Shown here: in pieces, positions 47,337 to 56,668 of the stretch
Layout of the letters: every line of letters starts with the position of its first letter
Numbering within the stretch: the first letter of the stretch is position 1
Origin: Slackia heliotrinireducens DSM 20476
GTDB taxonomy: Bacteria > Actinomycetota > Coriobacteriia > Coriobacteriales > Eggerthellaceae
Length of the DNA: 64,000 nt
Assembly (NCBI RefSeq): GCF_000023885.1
Contig: NC_013165.1
Span: 1-64,000, forward strand
Reading direction: 5' to 3'
Notes under the pieces: model-generated
What the model was told of the DNA's origin: nothing
The model's input: only the letters and a program-made list of their open reading frames with translations
Database searches by the model: none
Program-made: the position numbers and the translations under genes

Positions 47337-48170
47337 ATGGAGATGTTCGTCATCGCCGTGCTGGCCGGGTTGCTTGTCGGCGTACTGTCAGGATTATTCG
47401 GAATAGGAGGCGGTACCATCATGGTACCGCTCTTCCGTTTGGCGTTTGGATTGCCGCCCATCGGGGCTACGGCAACATCGCTGTTCACGGTCATCCCCAC
47501 GTCGCTTTCGGGGCTGGTCAAGCACGTCAAGAACAAGACCACCATCCCCAAGCTGGGCATAGCCGCAGGTCTGGCGGGTGCCGTCATGTCGCCCATGGGC
47601 GTGCTTGCGGCGTCGAAGTCGCCTGGCTGGGCCATTATGGGCGCCACGGCGGCGGTGCTCTGCTATTCGTCCTGCACCATGTTCTCTAAGGGCGTCCGCA
47701 AGTTGCGCTCCGACCGCGCCCAGGCGGCCGGCTGCCCGACGCCTGAGAACACGAAGCTGACCTGCACCGAAGGTGTGGTCGCCGAAACCTTCGGCTTGAC
47801 GAAGGATGTGGTGTGGAAAGTGACCTTGATCGGGGCTTTCGCAGGGCTCGTCGGCGGATACGTCGGCGTGGGCGGCGGCTTCGTGATGGTGCCCATGTTC
47901 ATCTCCGTTTTGGGAATCTCCATGCGGCTGGCGTCGGGCACGTCGCTTATCGCCGTGTGCATTCTGGCCCTGCCCGGCGCCATCGAGCAGGCCGTTTTAG
48001 GCAACATCCACTACACCATCGGCCTGGCCATGATCGTGGGCAGCATGCCCGGGTCCTACCTGGGCGCGACGCTTGTCAAACGTGTTCCCGAGGCGGTGCT
48101 GCGCATTATGTTCGCCTGCTTCCTGATGGTTGTCGCCGTCATTCTTATAGTGAACGAAGTCCTTGTTTAG
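47337..48170 (+). CDS. TauE/SafE-family membrane permease
   Basis: The 277 residues have about eight hydrophobic helices and the internally duplicated family pattern: GLLVGVLSGLFGIGGGTIMVPLFRLAFG in the first half and GAFAGLVGGYVGVGGGFVMVPMFI in the second. Members export sulfite, sulfoacetate or other sulfur-containing or organic anions; the substrate here is undetermined. It is packed between the GT2-like gene and the LytS-like kinase gene (9 bp). Confidence 0.9.
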   Translation: MEMFVIAVLAGLLVGVLSGLFGIGGGTIMVPLFRLAFGLPPIGATATSLFTVIPTSLSGLVKHVKNKTTIPKLGIAAGLAGAVMSPMGVLAASKSPGWAIMGATAAVLCYSSCTMFSKGVRKLRSDRAQAAGCPTPENTKLTCTEGVVAETFGLTKDVVWKVTLIGAFAGLVGGYVGVGGGFVMVPMFISVLGISMRLASGTSLIAVCILALPGAIEQAVLGNIHYTIGLAMIVGSMPGSYLGATLVKRVPEAVLRIMFACFLMVVAVILIVNEVLV

Positions 48171-48179
48171 GAGCCTGGC

Positions 48180-49475
48180 ATGACCCCGAAGTCCAACTAT
48201 TCGCGTTTTCTCGAACTGATTCTGCTGATTATGGCCGCAACGGCTGCGGGCGGCCTGATTTACGCCCTGGGTAAACCTAACCAGTCGACGGCCATGACCT
48301 TCGCCTCAGGCCTTCTGTTCACCATGTCGCTTATGGCGTTCATCTACGTGCAGCTGAATCCCGACGCGGTGCGCGCCCGCCAATCCGACACCACGCTCAA
48401 GCTGGCTTCCGAAATGCTGTCCTACGTGCAGGACGGCATGAGTGCCGAATCGGCGCAGGCCATTTGCGGGCTGCTGCTGCCGGCGACCAATGCGAAGGCC
48501 GTGGCCATTACCAATCGCGAGGTCATTTTAGGATACGTGGGTGAGGAAGAGGGTCAGAACGAAAGCGGTTCGCCCGTGCGCACGAAGGCGACCCATGCCA
48601 CGCTGACCGACGGCAAGACCCGCGTGCTCACCTCGGCGGAGGAGATCGGCTTCCCTCCGACGGTGAAGAATCTGAGCGCCGGCATCGTGGTGCCCCTGCA
48701 CCGCGGCGAGATTATCGTGGGCACGCTGAAGTTCTACTACCGCCGAGCGTCGTCGATCAACGAGACCCAGCTGGCGCTGGCCGAGGGCCTGGCCGAGCTT
48801 CTGTCCACCCAGATTGCCGCCGTCGAGATGGAAAACCAGCGCAAGTTGGCCACCACCATGGAGCTCAAGGCGCTGCAATCCCAGATCAACCCGCATTTCC
48901 TGTTCAACACCATCAACACCATCGCGGCGCTCACCCGAACCGATCCCGCTCGGGCGCGCGTGCTGCTGCGCGAGTTCGCCGTGTTCTACCGTCGAACGTT
49001 GGAAAACTCCGATGACTTGCTGGAGGTTACCCGCGAGCTCGACCAGACCCAGCGTTACTTCCTGTTCGAGGTGGCGCGCTTCGGGGAGGACCGGCTGTCG
49101 CTGGACGTGGAGATTGAGGACGGCCTGGAAGACATCCTGGTGCCGTCGTTTTTGGTTCAGCCCCTGGTCGAAAACGCGGTCAAACACGCCATGCCGCAGG
49201 AGGGCATGCTCAACATCGAAGTGGACGTGTACAGCGAAGGCGACGACGTCATCATCTCCGTCAAGGACGACGGCATCGGCATGGACGAAAGCCAGAAGCG
49301 CAAGATGCTCGAGGCGCCTGAGGTGAAAGGCACGGGCATCGCCATGGGTAACATCAGGGACCGTCTGCGCGGCTACTACGGCGAAGACGCCCACATGGAA
49401 GTGGAATCGTCGGGCGGTACCGGCACCACCGTGCGTCTCGTGCTGAGCGGAGCCGCCGACGACGGCGAGATCTAG
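48180..49475 (+). CDS. LytS/YehU-type sensor histidine kinase with GAF-like domain
   Basis: The 431 residues start with two short transmembrane helices (about 10-60), then a GAF-like sensor (about 75-215, with LLLPATNAKAVAITN and GIVVPLHRGEIIVGTLKFYY) and a His_kinase domain with His239 in LQSQINPHFLFNTINTI. A HATPase follows (VQPLVENAVKHAM, VKDDGIGMDES). It lacks the multi-helix 5TM-LYT sensor of classic LytS. GGAG lies 8 bp before the ATG. The cognate LytTR regulator lies 167 bp downstream. Confidence 0.92.
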   Translation: MTPKSNYSRFLELILLIMAATAAGGLIYALGKPNQSTAMTFASGLLFTMSLMAFIYVQLNPDAVRARQSDTTLKLASEMLSYVQDGMSAESAQAICGLLLPATNAKAVAITNREVILGYVGEEEGQNESGSPVRTKATHATLTDGKTRVLTSAEEIGFPPTVKNLSAGIVVPLHRGEIIVGTLKFYYRRASSINETQLALAEGLAELLSTQIAAVEMENQRKLATTMELKALQSQINPHFLFNTINTIAALTRTDPARARVLLREFAVFYRRTLENSDDLLEVTRELDQTQRYFLFEVARFGEDRLSLDVEIEDGLEDILVPSFLVQPLVENAVKHAMPQEGMLNIEVDVYSEGDDVIISVKDDGIGMDESQKRKMLEAPEVKGTGIAMGNIRDRLRGYYGEDAHMEVESSGGTGTTVRLVLSGAADDGEI

Positions 49476-49642
49476 CGCGGGCGATTCGCTTTGCAACTAT
49501 AGGAAAACTTGATAATTGGTGCCGTAAAAGTTACATTCATGATGTGATGAAGAACCTCAAAGCTGTTTTGTTCGTTGTATTTGAGGTAATATTTGTCGCA
49601 CCTATTCATATTCACAGGCAGGCAACTTGGGGGTAGGTCCTT

Positions 49643-50356
49643 TTGCTTAAGGCGATTATCGTAGATGACGAGGCTCCGGCACGGTCCGAATTGCGGTACC
49701 TGCTGGATGAAATCGGCAATGTGGATGTCGTTGCCGAGGCAGCAAGCGTACGCGAAGCCATCGAGAAAATGAAGAGCTTCCCGATCGACGCGCTCTTTCT
49801 TGACGTGAATATGCCCGAGGCCAACGGCCTGCAGTTCGCGGATGCCCTGCAGCACCTGACCAACCCGCCGGCGGTCATCTTCGTTACGGCCTACAGCGAG
49901 CACGCCCTCGAAGGTTTCAACGTGAACGCCGTGGATTACCTGGTCAAACCCGTGGAAACCGATCGTTTGCGCCAAGCTGTCGGCCGCGCCAACGAGTATG
50001 TGATGCTCCACATGAAGGCCAACCAGGCCGAGCGCATCCCGGTGGAAAAGGGTGGCAAGAAGATTCTCATCCACATCGACTCGATCCGCTTCGTCATGGC
50101 TCGCGATGACTATGCCTACCTGCAGACCGATACCGACCGTTACTTCTCCACAGTGTCTCTGGCCCAGTTGGAAAAGCGCCTCGACGGCCACGGGTTCTTC
50201 CGCGTGCACCGCGGTTACCTGGTCAATCTTGACATGGTGAAGGAAGTCGAGCCTGTTTCAGGCGGCACTCTGCTGCTCACGCTGGACGGCACCGACGAGA
50301 AGATTCCCGTTTCCCGCCGCCGCGTTTCTGCTTTGAAGAAGGCTTTGGGCCTATAG
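49643..50356 (+). CDS. LytTR-family response regulator
   Basis: The 237-residue regulator has a receiver domain (LKAIIVDDEAPARSEL; phospho-acceptor Asp54 in ALFLDVNMPEANG; LVKPVETDRL) and a C-terminal LytTR DNA-binding domain (ILIHIDSIRFVMARDDYAYLQT ... FFRVHRGYLVNLDMVKEVEP ... IPVSRRRVSALKKAL). The start is TTG at 49643, preceded by GGGGGTAGG. It pairs with the LytS-type kinase upstream; the 167-bp gap suggests an additional promoter. LytTR systems often control cell-surface or autolysis genes, and the next gene cluster is a pilus locus 1.2 kb away, but that link is only positional. Confidence 0.93.
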   Translation: MLKAIIVDDEAPARSELRYLLDEIGNVDVVAEAASVREAIEKMKSFPIDALFLDVNMPEANGLQFADALQHLTNPPAVIFVTAYSEHALEGFNVNAVDYLVKPVETDRLRQAVGRANEYVMLHMKANQAERIPVEKGGKKILIHIDSIRFVMARDDYAYLQTDTDRYFSTVSLAQLEKRLDGHGFFRVHRGYLVNLDMVKEVEPVSGGTLLLTLDGTDEKIPVSRRRVSALKKALGL

Positions 50357-50377
50357 CCCCAACCCGCTGCATTTCGA

Positions 50378-50406
50378 AACCCGCACCTCACGGTGCGGGT
50401 TTTTTG
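50378..50406 (+). terminator. Terminator after the LytTR regulator
   Basis: ACCCGCACC and GGTGCGGGT pair around a TCAC loop and are followed by six T. Confidence 0.9.
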
Positions 50407-50615
50407 CTTTGGGCACCGTATGGTGTTGCATAGCGACGGTTGTCTGGCTGTAGTCGCACGCTGAGGCTGATTGGCCCAGGGGCTCCCGTCACGGGCCTTT
50501 TCGCTGCGGTAAACCAGCGATCACAGTGTGACGAAGACCTTATGGCGTCACGCGATGGGTGTGGGCGTCGGTTGTCGACGGCTCGCGCCTGACGCCATCG
50601 AGCCGATACGCCCGC

Positions 50616-50834
50616 CGTGCAACGAAAAACCAATCTCGGGAGCACTTGAGGGGATAATCCGCGTGCAAGACCTCTTGGTGTCCCCGTTGAAGTTGAATGA
50701 TGCAGTAAATACGCCACAAAAACTATGAAATTGTATATTAAATCACCAATACAGCCATAGGAAAACGCGACCGATGGCCGGCGCAGCGCGGATTATCCCC
50801 TCAAGTGCTCCACGAAACCGATTTTCGTTGCACG
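50616..50834. repeat. Inverted-repeat (MITE-like) element upstream of the pilus locus
   Basis: Two 48-nt arms (50616-50663 and 50787-50834) are inverted repeats. Their inner 25 bp (GGAGCACTTGAGGGGATAAT plus CCGCG) are perfect, and the outer CGTGCAACGAAAA is also shared. They enclose 123 bp without a gene. A second small hairpin (ATGGCGTCA/TGACGCCAT, about 50542-50598) lies to its left. No target duplication is seen. The 1.17-kb gap 50407-51572 is otherwise free of convincing genes. Confidence 0.8.
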
Positions 50835-51148
50835 AAGCGCCCGGGGACGCCTCCGGACGGGAACTGCGGCGGGTCCGCTTGACTGCAAAACGGATTCGGC
50901 TGCACGAAGGCGACGGAATCACGCTTCGTTCCCAGGCAGGCGCCGCTGATGTTCGTCCTGCGTTGCGCAGGCCGCAGGATAGGGGTGCACGCCTCGACCA
51001 TCAGGCGGAAGTGTCTCCAAAGCGACCCGGGCGGCAGTTCAAACCTCAACAACTCAGTCACTGGTGGGCAATTTCTGAACTTTTGAGTAAAAGTTTACCT
51101 AAGCCAGTGGAAAGTTGGACATATTCTTAGTAGACTATGAGTGCTATA

Positions 51149-51160
51149 CGACATATGTCG
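51149..51160. promoter_or_regulatory. Perfect 12-bp palindrome, possible operator of the pilus operon
   Basis: CGACATATGTCG lies 410 bp before the adhesin start, in an AT-rich block that also has TTGGAC (about 51115) upstream. Its symmetry suits a dimeric regulator. No family can be named. Confidence 0.3.
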
Positions 51161-51572
51161 GTATTATTTATTGGAATACAGTCAAGCTGCTTTGCTGAAC
51201 AGACCAAACGCAAGAAAGATGCTGAGCGGTGATGATCGGGTTGCAACAGTGCATCCCACGTGGCATGTGCATACAGCCAGCCCAGTTGTCATCGACATCG
51301 ACGGCGTTCGGTCAGGCAAGGTAAGACGGCCGATCGATGTGGGTAACGGGATTCTGACGAGCAGATAGCGATGTCCGAACGGCAACAACATCCATTTCGA
51401 AAAGTCGACAAGGTGGTAAGAGCGCCTCTTGCGCAAGCGCTGTGCAATTGGCGAACGGCCCAAGGCCAGGCGAAGTCAGTCGTCGGGTCGGCGAGAGAGG
51501 TGTACGAAGACGAGCGGGCCCCTGGTTGGGGTCGGGCGCATGCAGAAACACACCTCGGCGATAAGGTTGGTT

Positions 51573-54500
51573 ATGGTGAGAAACGGACATAGAAGCGCAT
51601 CGCAAAGCAGACGGCATCACGCGACGGTGGAGTCGGCCGGAAAGCACGCCCCGAAGAGAAGCGCCAAGGTTCTGGCGTGTGTCATGGCATTCGTGCTGGC
51701 CCTCAGCCAGGTGCTTGTGGCTCCGATTGCTGGCGGTGTCGCCGTTGCCGGCGACGAGCCGGCGGATGTCGTTCTGGAGCAGAACGTGGAAACTCCTGAA
51801 CAGGCCGTGGTCGCAGAGACCCCTGATGCTGTGGTTGGGGAGGAGTCCGATGCGGCCGAATTCGGCAATTCCGAAGCGACCGAGCCTGAAGCCCAGACCG
51901 CAACTGATGAAGAAGCCCTCGAGCAGCCGGCCGAAGAGGTAACCGTCGATAGCGAAACCGATACAGCCGACGAGGTTGCCTATCCTGCCCAGACTATTTC
52001 GGCTACGGCCGATGACGAGAAGACCGTCGTTACCGTAACGGCGGACGAAGGCGTGCTTCCCGAAGGCGCCACCGTCCAGGCCAAGGTTGTTGACGACCAG
52101 GCCGTTCTGGATGCGGTTGCCAACGAAGTAGAAAACGATGGCGGCAAGCCCGGTCTCGTGAAGGCGTACGACGTCGTCATTCTGGATGCAAATGGGAATG
52201 AAGTACAGCCCCAAGGACTGCTTACCGTGATGTTCGCCAACGCGAACATGGAGACGGATAGCGTGTCCGTCTATCACGTGAAGGACGTGTCGGACGAATC
52301 CGAGCCGCCGATGTACGAGGCCGAAGGCGTGGTCGCCATGAAGGCCGAAGCCAACGAGCAGGTCTTCGAAACCGACCACTTCTCCATTTATGCAGTGGCC
52401 GAAGACAACAAGATCCGTTTGAAGGTGCAGTTCTTTGGCAAGGATCAGAATGCCGAAGTGGCCTCGATGCTGCTGAAGAAATCCGAAACGGCTGCCGATA
52501 TCGAGAAAATCGTTTACGACCCGGGTGCGGGCGAATTGGCCGAAGGCGAATTGTTCCGCGGCTGGACTACGGATCCGAACTATAACGCCGATACCCAACC
52601 CATGGACATCGAAGCCGTGCGCAATCTGGCTGCGCAGCGTGCCGCTGCGCTGGGCGAGGATAACACCGAGCTGAAGTTGTACGCCATGATTATGAAGAGC
52701 GCGACCGTTACCTATGTGGATGAGAACGGCATCGCGCTGGGTTCGACCACCAAGGAACAGCGTTACGACGACAGCACCCCCATGGATTACACCGTGAACA
52801 TGGCCTACACGCCGCCGACGTCCGAGCAGGACTTCGAAGGCTGGAACGTGTTGAGCGGTGAATCGAACATCGTGGGCCATACGGATGGCAAGGTGTATGA
52901 GAACGGCACGAACATCAAGGTGACCGGAGACGTGACGTTCTCGGTGAACGCACCCACGGGCCGTTGGCTGGTGTTCGACGAAAACGGCAAAGGCGCCACG
53001 TACAATTCACCCCAGTTCGTGAAGTCGGGCGAGGTTACGGAAGAACCGCCGCTTGAGATGCATCGTACCGGCTACGAGTTCAAAGGCTGGTACACCGATG
53101 CAGCATGTACGGCTGGTAACGAGTTCACCTTCGGACAGACGCTGACAAACAACACGACCATTTATGCTAAGTGGACGCCGGTCTCTAACGCGCAGTACAC
53201 GGTCATCATTTGGAAACAGAACGTAGCCGGCGACGGATACGACTTCGAAGAGTCCATCCAGCTGACTGGCAACGCCAACGCTAATGTGAATGCGGTTGTA
53301 TCGCATGGTACTGGCAACAACGCATATGTGACCGTAGATGGGGACGCTAAGTCATATACGGGCTTCCACCTGAAAGAGTTCGATCAGAATGTAACCATCG
53401 CTCCCGAAGGCAATACGGTCGTAAACGTCTACTACGACCGTACGGAGTACACGTTTACGTTCCAGGTCCGACAGTCTGGATGGGTCGTAGCGACCGATAA
53501 TGAAGGAACCCAGTATCGTAACCGAAATTGGGATCGCGTCTATTTCAACGAAGACGATGGAAAGTGGTATCGAGACCGAAGCTGGGTTGGTGGATACTAT
53601 TCGGGGCATTGGGTCTATTCTAACGAATATACGGGCACTCGCTATAAATACCTCGATAACGATTGGACAACCATCCATACCGTGACACGGCCGTATGGGG
53701 CTGACATCGGCGACATTTGGAACTTTACCGGCTCGAATGGCGTTACATACCCTCAAGAAGACCCGGTAACCTCGTGGCAGCCTACGAACTCCAGCACATA
53801 TACGGCACGTATCACTCATATGGAGGTCATGCCTGCGGAGAGTATAACGTTCAGGCATACAACGACGAGCAATACGAAGCGATACTTCCACTATTACGTC
53901 GAGGCTTTGCCTGGTGCGCAGGATACGCGCACCTTTAATGGCAAGCAGTATTCCCTGTATGTGGATTTGCCTAACGATTTCAACATCGTTTATTACAACG
54001 ACGACTTCTGGGAGCTCAGGGGATTCACTCGCCAAGCAATTACAAAGAGCGGTAATCAGGCCGTGGATCTCGCACCCGGAGGTAATATTTCTTGGGACGC
54101 TTTGAACTACTATTACGGCGGCCAAGATAACCACCTGTATTTCTACTATACGCGCGACAAATACCGCATCCACTATATGGATGGCGTGTATGTTGACGGC
54201 GATGGCAGGCCGCAGGATGAGCCTGGTCAAGGAGACTTTGGCACATCCGATGAAATCCTATACGGTGCTGACATCAGCTCGTATAACCAGGGTGGCAGCA
54301 ACTACTTCGCTCCTGAATACCCTGAGTACACGTTCGCGGGCTGGTACATCGACGACGCTTGCACGCAGCCGTACACCTTCGAAAAGATGCCGCAAGGCGG
54401 CGTAACGGTCTATGCCAAGTGGACCAAGAATCAGTATCGCGTGTTCTTGCATCCGAACGCTGGTACCGATCCGACGTTGGATTGGGGTTCCGATAACCAG

Positions 54501-55904
54501 CAGATGAACTTCCGCGTGTCGTCGGGCGAAAAGGTGAGCACGCCTACGGGCCTGCGCAGCGAATACGAGCTGGTGGGTTGGTATCTGGATGAGGCATGCA
54601 CGCAGCCGTATCCGGCTAGCTTCGTTCTGAATGACTCATCCGTTACCACGCCGTACGACAAGACCACGGACATGACGGATGTTATGGACAAGTGGGGCAA
54701 CGGCGCCACGACCAATGCCGACGCCAATCGTCCGTGGATTACCAAGAAGCTTGACCTGTACGCCAAGTGGCGCGCAAAGATCGAAGGCGCGAAGGGAATC
54801 GGAGTCGTGTACGACGCGAACGGCGGCACGAACGGGCCTACCGACCCGCTGCTGTATTTGGACAACTCCGACGCCATCGCCCAGGCGGCGTCGACCGCAC
54901 CTGAGGGCAAGCAGTTCAAGTACTGGGTTGTCCAGACGTGGGATGAAGCCGCTGGAGAATACGTGGACACCGAGACACATGTTTACCCAGGTGATGCGTT
55001 TACCGTGCTGAAGGCGAATGCCAAGGTTGAAAATGTCAGCTCGCAAGACCCTGAGGTTTGGAAGGCGTACACGGTCCAGTTGCGCGCCGAATATGTGGAC
55101 AAGGGGTCTCCGGAAACCACGGCGGTGTTGTTCGACGCGAACGGCGGAACGCTTTCCGATGGTAAGACCACCGACGAGCGTGTGCTTGAGGTTAACGGGG
55201 ACGTCGAGTTCCCCACGCCCGATCCGACGCGCGAGGGGTACACGTTCCTTGGTTGGAGCCCGGAGAAGGTTGACCCTGTGACTGATCCTTCAGAGGTTAG
55301 TACCATTCTCGACACGTCCAAGGAATATGCTGCCGACAACCTGGCGGGCCTGGCCTGGAACGCCACTGAGGGGAAGAACATCCTGTATGCCGTGTGGAAG
55401 AAGACCCCGGTCAAGCTGGTCATCCAGAAAGAACTTGAAGGCGACATGGCAGACCTGACGAAGGGCTTCACGTTCACCGTGACGCGCTCGGGCGATGGTG
55501 CCACGGCTACGACCGATGCGCTGCATGACGCACAAGGCCCGGCTGCTGCTGGCGAGACGGCAACGGTTGAAAACCTGACGCTCGACTCGAAGGAAGTGCC
55601 TTTGTACTGGGGCGACAGCGTTGTGATTACCGAAACCGACACCACGGGCTACACCACCACGTACACGGTGCAGCTTGACAGCACGACGGCAAGCGCATCT
55701 GCGGCGTACGGCAACGGCGCCAAGGTCAAGCTCGACGCCGACGTGACGACGGTTGTCTTCACCAACACGAAGGAACCCGTCGTGATTACCGGAGTTAAGG
55801 CGGCTGTTAAATCGCCTATCTCATATGTCCTGCTTATCGGCTCGCTAATTGCTCTGCAGAGCGTCGTGCTCACGCGGACAAGGCGCAGGCGATGGCAGGA
55901 GTAG
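51573..55904 (+). CDS. Large pilus-associated adhesin with InlB-type repeats and C-terminal sorting signal
   Basis: This is a secreted, sortase-anchored protein of 1443 residues. The signal peptide (KRSAKVLACVMAFVLALSQVL) is followed by an acidic Ala/Glu/Val-rich stretch, then beta-rich domains. Listeria/Bacteroides (InlB_B) repeats include YEFKGWYTDAACT ... TTIYAKW, YTFAGWYIDDACTQPY ... VYAKW, YELVGWYLDEACTQPY and YTFLGWSPEK ... LYAVW. A Cna-B-like domain (KLVIQKELEGDMADLTKGFTF ... VVFTNTKEP) precedes the tail: VVITG, a hydrophobic helix and TRTRRRRWQE. The VVITG motif replaces LPXTG. Residues about 625-900 are Trp/Tyr-rich and encoded by AT-richer sequence. The ATG at 51573 is chosen for the signal peptide; starts at 51540 and 51429 are possible. 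It overlaps the next gene by 13 bp. Confidence 0.85.
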   Translation: MVRNGHRSASQSRRHHATVESAGKHAPKRSAKVLACVMAFVLALSQVLVAPIAGGVAVAGDEPADVVLEQNVETPEQAVVAETPDAVVGEESDAAEFGNSEATEPEAQTATDEEALEQPAEEVTVDSETDTADEVAYPAQTISATADDEKTVVTVTADEGVLPEGATVQAKVVDDQAVLDAVANEVENDGGKPGLVKAYDVVILDANGNEVQPQGLLTVMFANANMETDSVSVYHVKDVSDESEPPMYEAEGVVAMKAEANEQVFETDHFSIYAVAEDNKIRLKVQFFGKDQNAEVASMLLKKSETAADIEKIVYDPGAGELAEGELFRGWTTDPNYNADTQPMDIEAVRNLAAQRAAALGEDNTELKLYAMIMKSATVTYVDENGIALGSTTKEQRYDDSTPMDYTVNMAYTPPTSEQDFEGWNVLSGESNIVGHTDGKVYENGTNIKVTGDVTFSVNAPTGRWLVFDENGKGATYNSPQFVKSGEVTEEPPLEMHRTGYEFKGWYTDAACTAGNEFTFGQTLTNNTTIYAKWTPVSNAQYTVIIWKQNVAGDGYDFEESIQLTGNANANVNAVVSHGTGNNAYVTVDGDAKSYTGFHLKEFDQNVTIAPEGNTVVNVYYDRTEYTFTFQVRQSGWVVATDNEGTQYRNRNWDRVYFNEDDGKWYRDRSWVGGYYSGHWVYSNEYTGTRYKYLDNDWTTIHTVTRPYGADIGDIWNFTGSNGVTYPQEDPVTSWQPTNSSTYTARITHMEVMPAESITFRHTTTSNTKRYFHYYVEALPGAQDTRTFNGKQYSLYVDLPNDFNIVYYNDDFWELRGFTRQAITKSGNQAVDLAPGGNISWDALNYYYGGQDNHLYFYYTRDKYRIHYMDGVYVDGDGRPQDEPGQGDFGTSDEILYGADISSYNQGGSNYFAPEYPEYTFAGWYIDDACTQPYTFEKMPQGGVTVYAKWTKNQYRVFLHPNAGTDPTLDWGSDNQQMNFRVSSGEKVSTPTGLRSEYELVGWYLDEACTQPYPASFVLNDSSVTTPYDKTTDMTDVMDKWGNGATTNADANRPWITKKLDLYAKWRAKIEGAKGIGVVYDANGGTNGPTDPLLYLDNSDAIAQAASTAPEGKQFKYWVVQTWDEAAGEYVDTETHVYPGDAFTVLKANAKVENVSSQDPEVWKAYTVQLRAEYVDKGSPETTAVLFDANGGTLSDGKTTDERVLEVNGDVEFPTPDPTREGYTFLGWSPEKVDPVTDPSEVSTILDTSKEYAADNLAGLAWNATEGKNILYAVWKKTPVKLVIQKELEGDMADLTKGFTFTVTRSGDGATATTDALHDAQGPAAAGETATVENLTLDSKEVPLYWGDSVVITETDTTGYTTTYTVQLDSTTASASAAYGNGAKVKLDADVTTVVFTNTKEPVVITGVKAAVKSPISYVLLIGSLIALQSVVLTRTRRRRWQE

Positions 55905-56602
55905 CGCCCTGGCGCGGCGCGCCGCAAGGCTCCGCGGGAGCTGCACGTGCGGCGGACCTGGCCAAACAGGTTCCGCCTGTGTACCAGCCCGCGGAAGACT
56001 TCGACGTGTCCGGCCGCCCGACCCCGGCCGCGCAGCAGGCAGAAGCCGCGCATGCTCGTGCACCTCGGAAGGAAGGGTCCCCCAAATCCGAGGATCGCAC
56101 GGACGAGCCGTCGCTCATCGGCGAGCTGATATTGCTCCTGGTGAAGATCGCGTTCGTGGCTGGGTTTGCGGGCATGGTGCTGGTGTTCCTGTTCGGCCTG
56201 ATGCAGACGGCCGACGAGAGCATGAGCCCGGCGGTGCGCGAAGGGGACTTGGTAGTGTACTACCGCTTGCAGAAGGACTATTCCGCAGGCGATTTGGTAG
56301 TCGTTAACAACGGCGAACGAAAGGAGGTTAGGCGGGTCATCGCCGTGGCTGGCGATGAGGTGAGCTTCGACGAGGACGGGTTGGTGATCAACGGCTACCA
56401 CCAGTCCGAGGAGCGCATCTTTACCGAGACGCTGCCTTACGCGGACGGCATCACGTATCCGGTGGTGCTTGCGGATGGCCAGGTGTTCGTGATGGGCGAC
56501 AACCGCACCCAAGCGAACGACAGCAGGATGTACGGTCCTGTGGATGTCGAATCTGGAACGGAAGGCGAGGTCATGACGGTGATTCGTAGAAGGAACTTCT
56601 GA
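55892..56602 (+). CDS. Signal peptidase I-like protein of the pilus locus (SipA position)
   Basis: The 236-residue protein has a Pro/Ala-rich cytosolic N-terminus (about 1-73), one transmembrane helix (about 76-104) and an extracytoplasmic S26 peptidase domain. The nucleophile motif is kept (ADESMSPAVREGDLV, Ser110), as is MGDNRTQANDSR. At the general-base site, where bacterial enzymes have K-R-V-I, this reads V-R-R-V-I (Arg147), with a Lys three residues earlier. In streptococcal FCT loci the equivalent SipA is a peptidase-like assembly factor lacking the dyad. The start lies inside the adhesin's last codons (13-bp overlap), so the two are co-translated. Confidence 0.85.
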   Translation: MAGVAPWRGAPQGSAGAARAADLAKQVPPVYQPAEDFDVSGRPTPAAQQAEAAHARAPRKEGSPKSEDRTDEPSLIGELILLLVKIAFVAGFAGMVLVFLFGLMQTADESMSPAVREGDLVVYYRLQKDYSAGDLVVVNNGERKEVRRVIAVAGDEVSFDEDGLVINGYHQSEERIFTETLPYADGITYPVVLADGQVFVMGDNRTQANDSRMYGPVDVESGTEGEVMTVIRRRNF

Positions 56603-56668
56603 TTCGAGCCGTAGGAAATACATGGTGAACATGCGGGTGGGGAATCCCGCAGAAGGAAAGGAACAGAT

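Noticed and set aside
51141-51368. A 75-codon reading frame in the pilus upstream region
   Set aside because: No ribosome site, no recognisable features and composition like the surrounding non-coding DNA.
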